Shown: positions 48,501 to 62,047 of the stretch, piece after piece
How the letters are laid out: every line of letters begins with the position of its first letter
Numbering within the stretch: position 1 is the stretch's first letter
Source of the DNA: Umbilicaria muhlenbergii
Taxonomy: Eukaryota > Ascomycota > Lecanoromycetes > Umbilicariales > Umbilicariaceae
Length of the DNA stretch: 64,000 nucleotides
NCBI GenBank assembly: GCA_000611775.1
Contig: KK106985.1
Coordinates: 2,258,758-2,322,757 of the forward strand
Reading direction: 5' to 3'
Notes under the pieces: generated by a model
Database searches by the model: none
Told to the model about the DNA's origin: nothing
The model's input: only the letters and a program-made list of their open reading frames with translations
Made by a program: the position numbers and the translations under genes

Positions 48501-50500
48501 AAAGAATGAGTGCCTCTGCAGAGCTCATGAAGTGACGGATTCAACCTTTCATTAAGGTGTCATTCAAGTATTCTCATAACACCTTTAATTCAGTATTGAA
48601 GAGGTTATACAAAGAGTCATAAGATGAATCTGTGCTGTTCAGGTCAATTGCATGATCACTGATCTTATGAAATGAAAGGAGGTCAGCATTCTTCATTGAA
48701 AACATATTCACATAATCAATGTACTTCTCAGGTAAAGCTTATGTTATTTCAGCACTTTGTATGCACACCTGTGATGCAGTGTCATCACTCAGACTGATTC
48801 ATATCAGAGTGTAGACAGCAGAGTGATCTTGAATCTTTTTTATAAATTCATCAAGTGACTGTAACTTAATAAACTGCTTCTTAATGTTGAAGCATCACAC
48901 CTTCATTTCACAGTCAATTCACACATGTTCAGTCTTCAATGTGAAAAGTTCAAGGATAAGAGGTGATCCTGACTTATTCAATGCATAAAATACATGTTCA
49001 CATTCATGAGATTATCCTCAACTGTCAGTAAGCTGATAATGCACATGATAAGCACTGAAGCAGTAAGCCTTCTGATCATTCAAGAATTAAGATTAAGGCA
49101 ACAAGCCCTTCATATGAGTCAATTGATGCTCAATAATGAAATGTTGTGAAATCACATTGACTTCAGCTCCCGTGTTCAATAAGGCTTGCATGAGTATGAC
49201 ATCATTATTGTGAAGAACTTGTTCATCAACAATTAAATTAAACTCTGAGGCTACTTTTGTTCAGCACTTCAGTGGCGCAGAGCCTTCATTGAAGTGTTTT
49301 CATTTTTTGATGCTGAAACAGCTGCAACTGAGGTCTTATTCAGGTCTGAGTTTTTTACAGACTGTGAATAATCAGAGGAATAATGTCCCTTCTGATTACA
49401 ATTTCAACAAGTCATGTGTGATAAGTTTTTTATTTCAGGAGCCTTCACTGATCTGCTTTCATGTTTATTATCTCACTTGCTCTTCATCTTGCTCTCATCA
49501 AGCTTATGATCCTTATTCTCTGCAAGCTTTAACAGTGACTCAGATTTGCAGCTGAAGGTAACTGTCATATTAAGATTTGCTTTTGATTTCATGATGTCTC
49601 TCAAATGTAGATTATTCTTCAGATGTGTGATTAAAGTGACAGTTCTCTTTCAAGTTGTGAGTAGATTCTGATAATTCATCAAGGCTGCATGAACCTCAGG
49701 CTTCAATTTTGTGAAGAAGTGAATCCTCATGTGCTCTTCACTGTAAAAAGGTAACTGAGCTTTCAAGGTGCTTAAATAACTATTGAAAGCTTGAACTGAT
49801 TGATGAGGTAGTTAAACAGCATCATTATACAACTGAGTGATGTGAAACTGATGATTCACAGGGTCCTTGATAATGTTGAGCAGGAATTTCATAAAATCAT
49901 TTTAAGTAACAGTGAAATAATCTTTAATCTCATCATCTCACAGTCATGCCTCCTTTGGTTCACTCTTTAAATATTGCATAATGTAAATCACCTTATCCTC
50001 CTCATGAGGGAAATCAGCTGAGTTAAAACAGAAGGTATTTCTTGCATCTCATATTCAATTCAAGTGCTTTTTCACATTCTTGTCATGATATAGCAGCAAC
50101 TCCTTTGCCTGAATTCTTGATCATACATTTCATATTAACAGTGTTTCATCAGTGCAGTGCTTGCTCATTATGAACTCAGCATTCATAGAGTTGAGGAATC
50201 TCTCAGCTGAGGTATCAACATGAGTAGCAGGATCTTTGAGTAGATTGACTTTTAATATTAAAACTTTCATTCAGAGCTGTTGCAGCTCTTGTTGCTTAAA
50301 GAGTTCATCTCATTATCATCTCACTTGCATGATCTCATCATTAATGTTGTGCACTGTTTCACTTGAGGATCCTTCACTCATGAGGTTCACTTCACTGATG
50401 TCTGAGGAAATGAGTGATGTTTCACAGTCATTTTGTTGATTCTTCATCATCATGTCTCATTCTGCTTCAGAAGTTTAATGTAATTGATTTTGAGTTTATA
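45540..50500 (-). pseudogene. B-minus gag-pol relic
   Basis: Gag is at about 50500-49350 with knuckle C*NCNQKGHYSSDY. RT is at about 48650-47950 with CVIYLNDILIYSK, first catalytic Asp now Asn. The connection at 47722-47916 is open for 64 codons (MNFYRCFIKCYSQVAAPLTN). RNase H, integrase with zinc-binding region, and a chromodomain (YKVEEILNHQKFRNEILYKV) follow. Stops are mostly TGA at Trp/Arg sites. Confidence 0.85.
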
Positions 50501-50545
50501 TCTTATCTCAGGCCATCATCCTTTAAAAGGTAAAGTTATTAAAAC

Positions 50546-50773
50546 TGTCAGATTATAGCATCCCTTACTAAAAAGGGAAGTATAGTTGAGGTATGTGACA
50601 GCATGAGATATAAATGTATAGAGGTTATATGATTCTAATTATATAAAACTAATAACTAAGGAATGAAGGTGAGATCAAGCAGTGCAGAGTTTTCATGTGA
50701 CTCATTAATGCTGTCAAGTCACTTGTAGGGTGCATGCCCTACATGAGTCTTAAATTGTCACTAACTCATGACA
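50546..50773 (-). repeat. 5' LTR of B-minus
   Basis: 228 bp, direct repeat of 43940-44167. The B leader (CCTGAGATAAG region) lies just left of it, as after the 5' LTR of B-plus. Confidence 0.93.
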
Positions 50774-50778
50774 GATAA

Positions 50779-53700
50779 TCCTCTTGTGATATTAATATTA
50801 ATGATTAATGAAGATGTTCTGTTCATCTGAACATCATTTGAAGCAGATTGCAAGCTCACTTTAAATGAAATTAAGTTATAAGTCAAGGCTCTACTTGATA
50901 CTGAGTCAATTGAATATGCATTCATTAATGTTAACTTGACAAAGACTTTGATTGAATGATCTGAAATTGAGGCAGTATCATTGTCAAAGCCTTGAACTTT
51001 ACATGATTTTCAGAAGAAGACAGTGAAATGAGTTATACACATGATTTATTCAACATTGAAGGTCTGCAGTCATTCTCAGTGACTCATCCTCATGATGATT
51101 ATAAACATGAAAGATCTCAACATTATATTAAAACTTCCTTGAATGAATCACACCTGAATTCTAATCAACTCTGCAAATCAGGTAGTGATTTTCTCACTGA
51201 ATGAATAAACTGAACTGAAGAATTGAACATCAAATGAATAAATGAATTGAATGATTGAACTTGAATCACTGAAACCTTATCAGATCTTGAAGAAATTCAT
51301 CACAAAAGCAGATTCTGAATCAGCCTCTGCATCAAAAGATAATAACCCCTCACATGCAGTTAATATCAAGATGATTGACATGACACTGTTCACATTAAAT
51401 ATGAAGGAAGGCAATGAGATCTTTATTATCTTTATTTAATAAATTGAGGAAGCATTGAACTCTGAATTAAAGTTAAATGAATTAAATATCAAGGTGATTC
51501 TCTCTTCTGAATATCATGACTTGATTGATGTCTTTTTTAAAAAGACTGCAAATGAACTTTCTCTGTATCAATTCTATGATCACAAAATTGTTTTAAAGAG
51601 TGAGTAAAAGCTTGAATACACACTTCTCTACAATATGTCACATGAAGAACTGATAGCAGTGAAGAACTACATAAAAGACAACTTATAAAAAAGTTTCATT
51701 GAAGTCAATTAATCATCAGTAGCCTCACTGATTCTGTTCATATGAAAGAAAGATAAGTCTTTACAACTGTGCATCAACTACTGAAAGCTGAATTTGATTA
51801 TGAAGAAAGACTGATACTCATTGCCTTTGATTAAGAAAACCCTGACTCAGATTTTAAAGACAAAATACTTCATCAAGATTAATATATAACAGGCATTTCA
51901 TCACATATAAATGAATCTTGATTCTGAAGATCTGATAACCTTTTGAACAAGACATGATTTTTATAAATATAAAATCTTGCCTTTCAGACTCATTAACAGA
52001 TCAGTCACCTTTCAGCATTTTATTAATAATGTATTATTCAATCTATTGAACACCTGTTATATAATATGTTTAAATGATATCCTGATCTATTCAGAGTCCC
52101 TGTTCAAATACTGAACTCATGTTTGAATCATTTTAAAATGACTGAAGAAGGCAAATTTACAAGCTGAAATCAAGAAGTGTGAATTTCACAAGACTGAAAC
52201 TTAATACTTAAAACTGATCATAAGACATCATGACATCTGAGTGAACCTTGAAAAGATCACAGTTATTAAGACTTGAGAAGTATCAATCAACTTAAAACAA
52301 TTGCAGGCATTCTTAAATTTTTGTAACTTTTACTGATGATTCATAAAGAAATATTTTAAAATCACAAAACTTTTAATCAGACTGACAGGCAAGAACATAC
52401 TCTTTAATATATAAATTGAACAGTGTCTTCAAGCATTTAATGAATTAAAGAACTGACTGATTAACATGTTAATATTACAACACTTCAACTGAACTTGAAC
52501 ATGTTATCTTAAATGTGACTCATCTGATCTGATCTTCACAGGAGTACTATCTCAGAAAGATGATTAAAAATTAATGCATTCAATGACATTTTTCTCTAAG
52601 AAACTCATACCAGCTGAGTGTAATTATGAGATTTATGACAAAGAATTGTTGATCATCATTTAAAGTTTAAAGAAATGATATGCTGAACTAACAGGAACAA
52701 AGGATCTGATTTAAATCTTAACAAATCATAAAGCCCTGAAGTACTTTATAATGATCAAGAAACTGACTCATGAACAAGTCAGATGAGTTAAATTTCTCTT
52801 ATAATTCAACTTTGTGATCATCTATCAAACAGGCAAAGAAAATGAAAAGATGAATGTACTCATTAAATGCTCAAGTGATTAACTAAAGAAGAATGAAGAT
52901 GATGAGTGATTATAATATTAATCTTAAATCATGCTACTGAGTCACTGCTTAAACTCATACATCATTATTAAACAAAAGGAAAAAGCTCCTCATTATTTAA
53001 AATCAACCTCAGCTGAACAAGCCCTGAATGAATCAACTGAATAAACTCTGAATGAATCAGCTGAATAAACCTTAAATGAAACTTTAAATGAGTTGATTAC
53101 CTGTTATGTGAAAGCAGATGATTTCTGCCAGGAAATTTTAAGCTTATTATAAACTGAGGTAAGACATTCAACAAAAATCTCTCTTAATGACTGCACTGAG
53201 GACAAAGGCTGACTGCTTTATTAAAAATGTGTATAAGTCTCAGGCATTGATAATGACCTGAATTAAAACAAATTATGATGATAATTGATTCAGGAAGCTC
53301 ATGAACAGCTGACAGTAAAATATATTAAACATCAAAAGACTCTGAAACTGCTTGCACACTTCTACTATTAACTCTGAATGAACTGAACAATAAGTCAGTT
53401 TGTTTGAAATTGCCACATCTGCCACTGAATGAAGAACATAAATGAGCAGTATTAAGAAGCTCTAAAATCACTTTTAATTTCAAGTCATTCATGACAAGAT
53501 ATTTCACTTGACTTGATTATCAAGTTATTTGAAAGTAAAGGATTCAACACAATCCTGATAATTATTTACAGATTAATCAAGAAGAGACATTATATCTTTT
53601 ATTCAACAGATAAGAATGAGAGAACATCAACAAAATACATCATAAAGTTATTGCTTCAAAATGTATGAAGATTTCATGAGTTATCACAAATAATAACATC

Positions 53701-54660
53701 AGACTGCAGATCATAATTTATCACAGTACTGTGAAAACACCTTTATGAATGACTTTAAATCAGATTGAAACCTTCAACTGCTTTTCATTCAGAGACAGAC
53801 GGGCAGTCTGAAAATGTGAATATAAATGTTGAACACTATCTTAAAGCATTCATGAACTATCAGCAAGATGACTGAATTAAATGATTATCAATGACTGAGT
53901 TCACAGTCAACAATGCAGATTTTAACTTCATCAAAGTTTCATCCTTCTTTGTGAATAAAGGATATCATCTTTGAATGAGCTTTAACCTTGAATGATTGAT
54001 CACTCTGCTGCTGACAAGAGAATGAATTCTGAAGGAAAAAGCTGATTTCATAATGAATCATATAAAGGCTCTACATGTGATGTTACAAGACAACATGACA
54101 GCAGCACAACTTCAACAAGAAGATTTCATGAACAAAATCTGAATATTAACCTCAACATATAAAGTGAGAGACCTGATATGATTGTTAATGAAGAACATTT
54201 GAATGACTCACTCATTTAAAAAGCTGAATCACAAGAAGGAAGGACCTTTTTGAATTAAGAAAAAAGTATCAGCTTAAACATATAAGCTTAAACTGCTTAA
54301 GTCAATGAAGATACACTTTGTCTTTTACATCTTTTTACTACAACTCACTGTGAATGATCCTTTGCTTAAACAAATTGAGTCATCATCATCATCAGTAATA
54401 ACTGAACAGGCTGAACTGAAATGAGAAGTTAAACAAATTAATGATAACTATTAATGAAAAAACAGACTACAGTACAAAGTGACATGAAAAAAGTATTCAC
54501 TTAACAAGATCTGATATAATATTAATGAATTCAAACACTCACCTGAACTGAAAGAGGCATTTCATGAGCAGTACTCAAATAAGTCAGCTGAGTCACTGAA
54601 TACATTAATGACAAAGCAGAAAAGTAAATGATCAGCTCATGAAGCTCATTAAATAAAGAA
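50779..54660 (+). pseudogene. Element E protease, RT, RNase H, integrase, chromodomain
   Basis: Protease KALLDTESIEYAFIN is at about 50887. RT at 51540-52400 reads KSLQLCINY*KLN, YSLPLIKKTL and the catalytic CLNDILIYSES. RNase H at about 52500-52900 shows [13 protein letters not shown]. Integrase at about 53300-54050 shows FHSETDGQSENVN. The chromodomain is at about 54440-54600 (RLQYKVT*KKYS). It resembles Tf1/MAGGY-type fungal chromoviruses. The 51251-51439 open stretch is the protease-RT linker. Confidence 0.85.
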
Positions 54661-54668
54661 GAAAGTAA

Positions 54669-54921
54669 TGTCAGATTTACATTTAAACATTGAACTGAAC
54701 TGAATGATCAAATGATGTACTGAACTGAATGACTGAACAGGTTAACACTGAATGATTGAATGAATTAACAGTGATTAAATTAATGAGTTTAACATGCACA
54801 TAAAGATTTTAATCTTCATGCTCTTTCTTTCTTTTGCTTCTTAGACTAGAATTCTTCTCTGTAGCTAAATGTCAGTTAGTTAAAACACATGCATTAATTC
54901 ATAATCTGCATAGTTTTAACA
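54669..54921 (+). repeat. 3' LTR of element E
   Basis: 253 bp, direct repeat of 42278-42530. Preceded by the purine-rich AAAGAAGAAAGTAA. Confidence 0.9.
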
Positions 54922-54926
54922 TAAAG

Positions 54927-56865
54927 CAGGCAAGATAAACATAATCTCAGATACTTTATCTTGATTAATTAACATTAACATGTTTGATCTCTTAAATCAG
55001 GCACTCAATAACCTGTCAGTCAACACCCTCATAATTGAAATTCACTCATGATTAGCAGATTGAACAACTCAGTTGAGATTAAAGAAAAACATCTTTAAAA
55101 ACATCTTATTAACTGAACATGCCTCAGTTTATACAGTTAACTTAATTAAAATGAATAAAGCTTTTCAGATCAGACTCCTTGAGGCTTATAAGAATGAATC
55201 ATGATGAGACTGTATTCAAAAGATGATATCAGACAATAACATCTTAAAGGAAAATGCTGCAAAGCTTTTTTATCACTTGATTTGAAAGCTCATTTACTTC
55301 AATGATTTTGAACAAGATCTTCAATTATGTGTTTTTACTGATCTGATTAAGAAAGTCTTTCAACTCACACATAATAAACTGAGACACTCAAGGTATGCCT
55401 GTATGCATGAACACTTAACACAAGGACTTTACATTCACAACTTATTAAAACAATTATATGAGTTCATCAGATTCTGCTCTCAATGTCAGTTAAATCAGAC
55501 ATCATGACATGCTCTTTATGAATTCATGCAGCTGATACTCTCTCTGCTGCAGTCTTTTTATATTATAATCTTCAACTTTATCCTGAGACCCCTGATCACA
55601 AAGGAAGGCTTTGACACTATCATGTTAATTATAAATAAGTTCAGCAAAGTTGTCATGTTCATCTCTGATAAGTTCACATGAGGAGGAAAGAAATGAGCAG
55701 TTCAGTTACTTTTTAAGTTAAACTTATTAAAATGAGGCTTACTGAGTGCTATTATATCAGACTGAGATGTTCAGTTTGTAACAAGTCTTTAAAGAGCAAT
55801 ATTTAAGCACCTTCATGTTGATTTATTTTATTTTACAATTTATCACTCACAAACTGACGGCGCCTTCAAAGTCATTAATCAATAAGTTGAAATCACTCTA
55901 TGCTACTACCTAATGACTATGAACAACATAGCAGAATGACTCATGATGTTATCATGTCTTCAAGTCACATCAAATAATGCATATCAATCCTCAACTCATT
56001 AAACTTTGAATGAGGTACTTTATGACTTTTGACTGAGCAAAGTGCTCAATCTACTTCAGATGAACATCTTTATCAATGAATTTATTTCTACTGAGCATGA
56101 TCATGATCTTACCACAGTTGAAGCACATCTTACATAAGAAGAATATAACAAAGAAGAATGAGTCTTTAAACATGTTACTGAATGAGCTACTGAATAAGTC
56201 TTTAAATGAGTGAGATTTCAGAAAACTCAGAAAAATAATCTTCTACTTATAATGTCTGATTATCAGCTGAGTTATATAAATATGAAAAACATTATCACCT
56301 GAGCAATTATGCAAGTTAAGCATTACTACAATATAAATTAACAGTTTTAATTTTTTACTGTCAAAGATGAAGTCCTGTTACACCTACATTATGAGTATAA
56401 GCTTTCAGGAATCATGAATTAAAAGTTTAAATAATAATTCATCAACTCATTTAAAGTCACTGAATGAGTAAAATGTCTTATCTATCACTTAAACTTACCT
56501 CTTGCATGAAAGATTCATGATGTCATCTTTATAACTCATTTAAAGTCAGTTAACATGAATGACTTTTATGATTGATTTAGACCTTCACATCTTTCTTTAA
56601 TAATGATAGATGGTGCTGATGATCATTATGAAATCAAAAGACTTCTCTGAAAGTGAATGAGTCACTGAGGCTGTGATTTCTTCATTAAATATCTCATGAG
56701 ATGAAAGAATTATGAATCAGAGTATGACATCTGATATAATGTGAAGAACTTAGAAGAAGTGAAGAAGTTAATTAAAAAGTATAAAAAGCATGTGTTTAAA
56801 AAGCAAGAAAAAGCACTACTTTAATTAATCATTAAAGTGATAACTTTTCTTTGTTGACAGCAGAA
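54927..56865 (+). pseudogene. Element D RNase H end, integrase and chromodomain
   Basis: This resumes D after E. Visible: AGKINIISDTLS, the integrase zinc-binding region (RHSRYACMHEHLTQGLYIHN, then CSQCQ), the catalytic core (TKEGFDTIMLIINKFSKVVM; IYHSQTDGAFKVINQ) and a chromodomain at about 56590-56790 (YEIKRLL, then FIKYLMR*KNY). Stops are TGA and TAA at decayed codons. Confidence 0.85.
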
Positions 56866-57039
56866 TGTTATGATCATATCATAACTTCATTACTGTATTA
56901 TTAATGTATTAACTTTTTTAATCATCTGTTTAAGTCATTACCTGTTTAGATTTAATTTAGTTTAACTCATATATAGCAGGCTTTTACATCATTAGAAGAA
57001 TTCAACCTTCTTATAACATAAATCAAAACATGTTTAATA
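56866..57039 (+). repeat. 3' LTR of element D
   Basis: 174 bp, direct repeat of 36323-36496, ending ATGTTTAATA where the partner has ATGTTCAACA (C-to-T at two sites). Confidence 0.9.
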
Positions 57040-57044
57040 CAAAC

Positions 57045-60000
57045 TTAAAATCAATTACATCAAACTTCTGAAGCAGAATGAGACATGATGATGAAGAATT
57101 AACAAAATGATCATGAAACATCACTCATTTCCTCTGACATCAGTGAAGTGAACTTCATGAGCAGAGAATCCTCAGGTGAAATAATGCACAACATTAATGA
57201 TGAGATTATGCAAGCAAGATGACAGTGAGATGAACTTTTAAAATAATAAAAGTTGCAGCAGCTCTGAACAGAAGTTTTAACATTATAAGTTAATTTACTT
57301 AAAGACTCTGTCACTCATATTGATACTTCAGCTGAAAGATTCTTTAACTTGATGAATGCTGAGTTTGTAACAAGCAAGTGAAGCGCTGATAAAATGCTAT
57401 TAATATGAAATATATGATCAAGAATTCAGGCAAAGGAATTGCTGTTATATCATGATAAGAACATGAAGAAGCACTTAAATTAAATATGAAATATAAAAAA
57501 TATTTTTCATTTTAACTCAGCTGATTTCCCTTATGAAGAGAATAAGATGATTTACATCATGTAATATTTAAAGAGTGAATCAAAGGAGGTGTGACTGTGA
57601 GATGATGAAATTAAAAATTATTTCACTGTTATTTAAAATGATTTTATAAAATTCCTGCTCAACATTATTAAGAACTCTGTGAATCATCAGTTTTACATCA
57701 TTCAATTGTATAATAATGCTGTTTAATTACCTCATTAATCAGTTTAAGCTTTTAATAATTATTTAAGCACCTTAAAAGCTCAGTTACTTCTTTATAATGA
57801 AGAGCATATAAGGACTCACTTCTTCACAAAATTGAAGCCTGAGGTTCAAGCAGCCTTGATGAATTATTAAAACTTACTTATAACTTAAAAGAAAATTATC
57901 ATCTTAACTGCATGTCTGAAGAATAACCTGCATTTAAGAGGTATCATGAAATTGAAAGCAAATCTTAATATAACAGTTATCTTCAGTTATAAATCTGAGT
58001 CATCATTGAAGTCTGCTGAGAATAAGAATCACAAGCCTGATGAGGGCAAAAAGAAGAGCAAGTGAGATAATAAATATAAAAGTGAATCAACAAAGGCCTC
58101 TGAAACAAAGAACTTATCACATGTGACTTATTAAAATTGTAATCAGAAGAGACATTATTCCTCTGATTATTCACAGTTTATAAAAAACTTAAATTTAAAT
58201 AAGATCTCAATTGCAACTGTTTCAGCATTAAAAAATGAAAACACTTCAGTGAAAGCTTCATGCTGCTGAAGTGCTGAACAAAAGTAATCTCAGAGCTCAG
58301 TTTAATTATTGATGAACAAGTTCTTCACAATAATGATATTATACTCATGCAAGCCTTATTGAACATGAGAGTTGAAGTCAATGTGATTTCACAACACTTC
58401 ATTATTGAGCATCAATTGACTCATATAAAGAGCTTGTTACTTTAATTTTAATTCTTAAATGATCAGAAGGCTTACTGCTTCAGTGCTTATCATGTGCATT
58501 ATCAGCTTATCAACAGTTGAGGACAATCTCAAGAATGTGAACATGTATTTTATATTTTAAATAAGTTAGGATCATCTCTTATCCTTGAGCTTTTCATATT
58601 AAAGATTGAACATGTGTGAATCAACTGCAGAATGAAGGTGTGACGCTTTAATATTAAAAAGCAGTTTATCAAGTTACAGTCATCAGATGAATTTACAAGA
58701 GAGATTTAAAATCACTCTGCTGTTTACATCATGATATGAGTCAGTTTAAGTGATGATGTTGCATTAAAGGTGCACATATAAAGTGTTGACATAACATAAA
58801 CTTTAACTGAGAAGTACATTGATTATGTAAATGTGTTTTTAACAGAGAATGCTGACTTTTTTTCATCTCATAAAATCAGTGATCATACAATTGACCTGAA
58901 CAGTAAAGATTCATCTTATGACTTTTTATATAACCTCTTCAATACTGAGCTAAAGGTGTTATGAGAATACTTGAATAACATCTTAATGAAAGATTAAATT
59001 TATCATTTTATGAGCTCTGCAGAGGCACTTATTTTTTTATTTTAAAAAAAGATGAAGAGCTGTGATTATGTGTTGATTATTAAAATTTAAATAAAATAAT
59101 CATTAAGAATAAGCACCTGCTACCTCTTATAAGTGAAACATTGAATCAGCTTAATGAAGCTAAGTTATTTATGAAGTTAAATTTGAAGAACACTTATCAT
59201 TATATTTACATAAAAAAAATTAATGAGTGAAAAATGATGTTCTGCATGTGTTACAGTCATTTTAAGTATATGATCATGCTTTTTAAATTGATCAATGCTT
59301 CAGCTATGTTTCAGATTTATATCAATTAAGCATTAACAGAGCTTGTAAATATCTTTTGTGTTATCTATCTAGATGACATCTTTATATACTTTGAATCATC
59401 AGTGAAACACTGAAAGCATGTTAAGCAAGTGCTAAACAGACTTCATTAATTTCAACTTTACATGAACTTTAAGAAGTGTGAATTCTTCATTATTAAGGTG
59501 AAATTTCTAAAGTTTATTATCACAATTGACAGCGTAGCAATGAACTTGTGATGAGTGAACATCATACAAAACTGATCAGTATTAAAAACTTTTCAAGAAG
59601 TATAAATCTTTCTGAGCTTTGTGAACTTTTATAAATGCTTCATTAAGTGTTATTCACAAGTTGCAGCCCCCTTGACAAACCTTATGAAAGATAACAAGAA
59701 TGAAAAGAAGTTTAAGTCTTTTAAATTCTCAAATGATGCAAAGGAGGTGTTTAACTGTCTTCATGAAATCTTTATGAAAGCACTCATCCTGATTTACTTT
59801 AATTCAAAGTTATGAATATAGGTGAAAACTGATGCATTAATCATTAAGCTCATTGACATCCTGTCTCAGCTGTTGAATAACAGAAAGTGACATTCAGTTA
59901 CATTTTAATTAAAAAAGTTGACTTCTTTAAAGACTCAGTATGAAACTTATGATCAGGAGCTCCTTGTCATTATTATGATGTTTAAACATTAATATCACTA

Positions 60001-61450
60001 CCTTAAAGGCAGTTGTCATATCATAAAGATATTAACTGATCATAATAATTTATGAGAATTTATGAACATGAAGAAATTGAATGACAGATAAGCATAATAA
60101 GTAATAAAGTTCACTGCTTTTAATTTTAATATCTTGCATCAGTTTAAAAAAATCAACTCTGCTGATGTGCTGTCAAGGTGATCAGACTACAGAGATATTA
60201 AAAAAGTGAGTGAAATCATGAAGAAATTACTCTTAACACTTCAGAGAAAGTTAATCACTCTTGTGAATATATTCTCACTCAGATATGCCTTTATTGTGAG
60301 GCAGTTACTCACAGAGGTGAGGAGAATGATTAAAATTAAAAATCTTAAACTTTTAAAAAAATGCTGAAGAAGTAATGACAAAACATCTGCTCATGATGAC
60401 TGTGACATAACTGTGAAACAATTTAACTCTGTCACTGAAACTGTTAATTGCAAACAATTTATTTCACACATGATGATAAAAGATCTTGTCATTCATGAAA
60501 TAGTTGATGAAAGCCTGAGTTTACCTTTAAGAGATTTAATTCAAACTTTACAAAATGATGATTTATTTGTAAAAGCAACACGCAACACTGATTATACATC
60601 AATGAAGTGCAAGGTTAAAGTTGAAAGTCTTTAAAGATTTGACTCTGAAGGCTTTTTATTTTATGAAGAACAAATATACATTCTGAAAAAAAAGTCAGTA
60701 AGAGCAGAAATCTTAAAACATCATCATCATGATGCCTTGACAAGACATTTCAAGGTAGAAAGAATTCTTGAATTAATTAATTATAAATATTATTAAATTG
60801 ATATGAGTCAAGATGTTAAAGATTATGTTGCATTATGTGACATTTGTTAAAGGGTGAAAGTGTTTAAACATCATCTTTATAAAGAGTTACAGGTGTTGCC
60901 TCAGTCAGAAGAATTATAACAGCAAGTTATAATAAATTTTATCACTGACTTGCTGTTAAGTAAGTGCAAGAGTTGTGTTTATGACATAATCTTAATGATT
61001 ATGAATCAGTATATGAAAATGACTTAATATATTTAAATCACAAAAACAGTTACAGCAACAGAGTTGATTGACTTATTTTATAAGAAAATAATATGTTGAT
61101 TTAATGTATCAAAAGGGGCTGTCTCTGATCAGGAATTAATTTTCACAAGTACTTTTTAATTAAAAATGTGCTATTATTTAAGAATGAAGTATCAATTAAG
61201 CACTGCTTTTCATTCACAGACAAATAAACAGACAGAATGATAAAATTAAATCTTAAAACATTATCTTCATTATTATTACTTAAATGAATAAAACAACTGA
61301 ATGAGTCTTTTACCCCTGACAGAATTCACTTACAATAATAAAACACAAGCATCAATAAAGTGCAGCTTTTTTAATGTCATGTATGCTTATCATTTAAAAG
61401 TGAGATTCAAAGTTGAGAATGACTTTAAAAAAGAAGAGATACCTGCAGAC
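57045..61450 (+). pseudogene. B-plus gag-pol relic
   Basis: Gag is at 57050-58200 with a damaged knuckle (Y*NCNQKRHYSSDY). The RT catalytic loop at 59366-59377 still reads YLDD, the only intact one in the window, though stops elsewhere kill the frame. NFYKCFIKCYSQVAAPLTN is at 59621 on. RNase H is at about 59800-60100. Integrase at about 60690-61420 shows TEFTYNNKTQASIKCSFFNV. The protein then runs into the internal deletion, so the integrase tail and chromodomain are missing. Confidence 0.85.
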
Positions 61451-61550
61451 ATGTCTTGTAAAGATGTGCACAATATGTGCATTTTATATTCACTTAAGTG
61501 TCACAGACTTGTGTCATATCTTCAGCAAAGTAATAACTGCATCAGAGACA
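61449..61550 (-). pseudogene. Remnant of the antisense Cys-cluster ORF in B-plus
   Basis: On the minus strand from 61550: C-L-stop-C-S-Y-Y-F-A-E-D-M-T-Q-V-C, then D-T-stop-V-N-I, then KCTYCAHLYKTC. All six Cys are kept with spacing C-x2-C-x11-C-x7-C-x2-C-x6-C. The ORF is cut off right after the last Cys by the internal deletion. This copy shows which residues are original in the B-minus ORF. Confidence 0.65.
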
Positions 61551-61559
61551 AATGAACTT

Positions 61560-62047
61560 AATGAGTTATGCATGAGGATCAGTGAAGCATTTGATGATAA
61601 CTGAACATTATATAATGACTCACATTAAAAGCACATGTGCTGAGTTAGTTTTTTTAACTTACAGATATGATGAGGAGTTGCTGTGATGTTGTTAAGCAGA
61701 AGAAGAGAATAACATGTATTAATATTATGAGAATGAATCAAAGCTCTTGCAAAAGTTGATGACAGAAGGTTGAGGAGTTAATAGTATTTATACTTTAAAG
61801 TTTTTATTATGATATCACTGCTCATGACTTGAGTAGCATTATCATAATGCTGTCATAATTTCACTGTCATGACTTCACTGCTGCTGCTCTGCTTCTCAGG
61901 ATTTTCATGTTCACATGATTAACTCACCTCATTATCATCTCACTTAGTCAGCATCAATGCTGTGTCATCATTTCAACAGTTAATTAAGCTTTTTATGAGT
62001 TACTCACCTTTCTGCGCTAAAGGGCCGCCGCATAGAGGGGAGGCAAT
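61560..62047. other. B-plus 3' UTR
   Basis: Non-coding on the pol strand. It matches the reverse complement of 44168-44630 in B-minus. It ends with a GC-rich stretch GGGCCGCCGC (62023-62032) and the purine tract before the LTR. Confidence 0.6.

Larger units (their letters stand above)
43940..50773 (-). mobile_element. LTR retrotransposon B-minus (Ty3/Gypsy), innermost of the nest
   Basis: A complete 6,834-bp element. LTRs are 228 bp, and the perfect target duplication GATAA is at 43935-43939 and 50774-50778. Minus-strand order from 50.5 kb downward: gag with zinc knuckle (about 49385-49425), protease, RT (YLND at 48160-48171), RNase H, integrase (about 46100-46800), chromodomain (about 45560-45722). 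The purine tract, seen as GTCTCCCTCT at 44171-44180, lies next to the LTR at 44167. A plus-strand ORF lies between the chromodomain and the 3' LTR. Confidence 0.93.
42278..54921 (+). mobile_element. LTR retrotransposon E (Ty3/Gypsy chromovirus type), nested in D
   Basis: LTRs of 253 bp (42278-42530 and 54669-54921), target duplication TAAAG (42273-42277 and 54922-54926). It spans 12,644 bp, about 5.8 kb net of B-minus. Gag is in the left piece; protease, RT, RNase H, integrase and chromodomain (about 54440-54600) are in the right piece. Confidence 0.92.
36323..57039 (+). mobile_element. LTR retrotransposon D (Ty3/Gypsy chromovirus type), nested in B-plus
   Basis: LTRs of 174 bp (36323-36496 and 56866-57039) with target duplication CAAAC (36318-36322 and 57040-57044). 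It spans 20,717 bp, about 8.1 kb net of E. Plus-strand order: leader with repeats, gag-like region (about 38300-39800), protease (40035-40244), RT, RNase H (cut by E), then after E integrase and chromodomain. It is inactive through many TGA/TAA codons. Confidence 0.92.
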
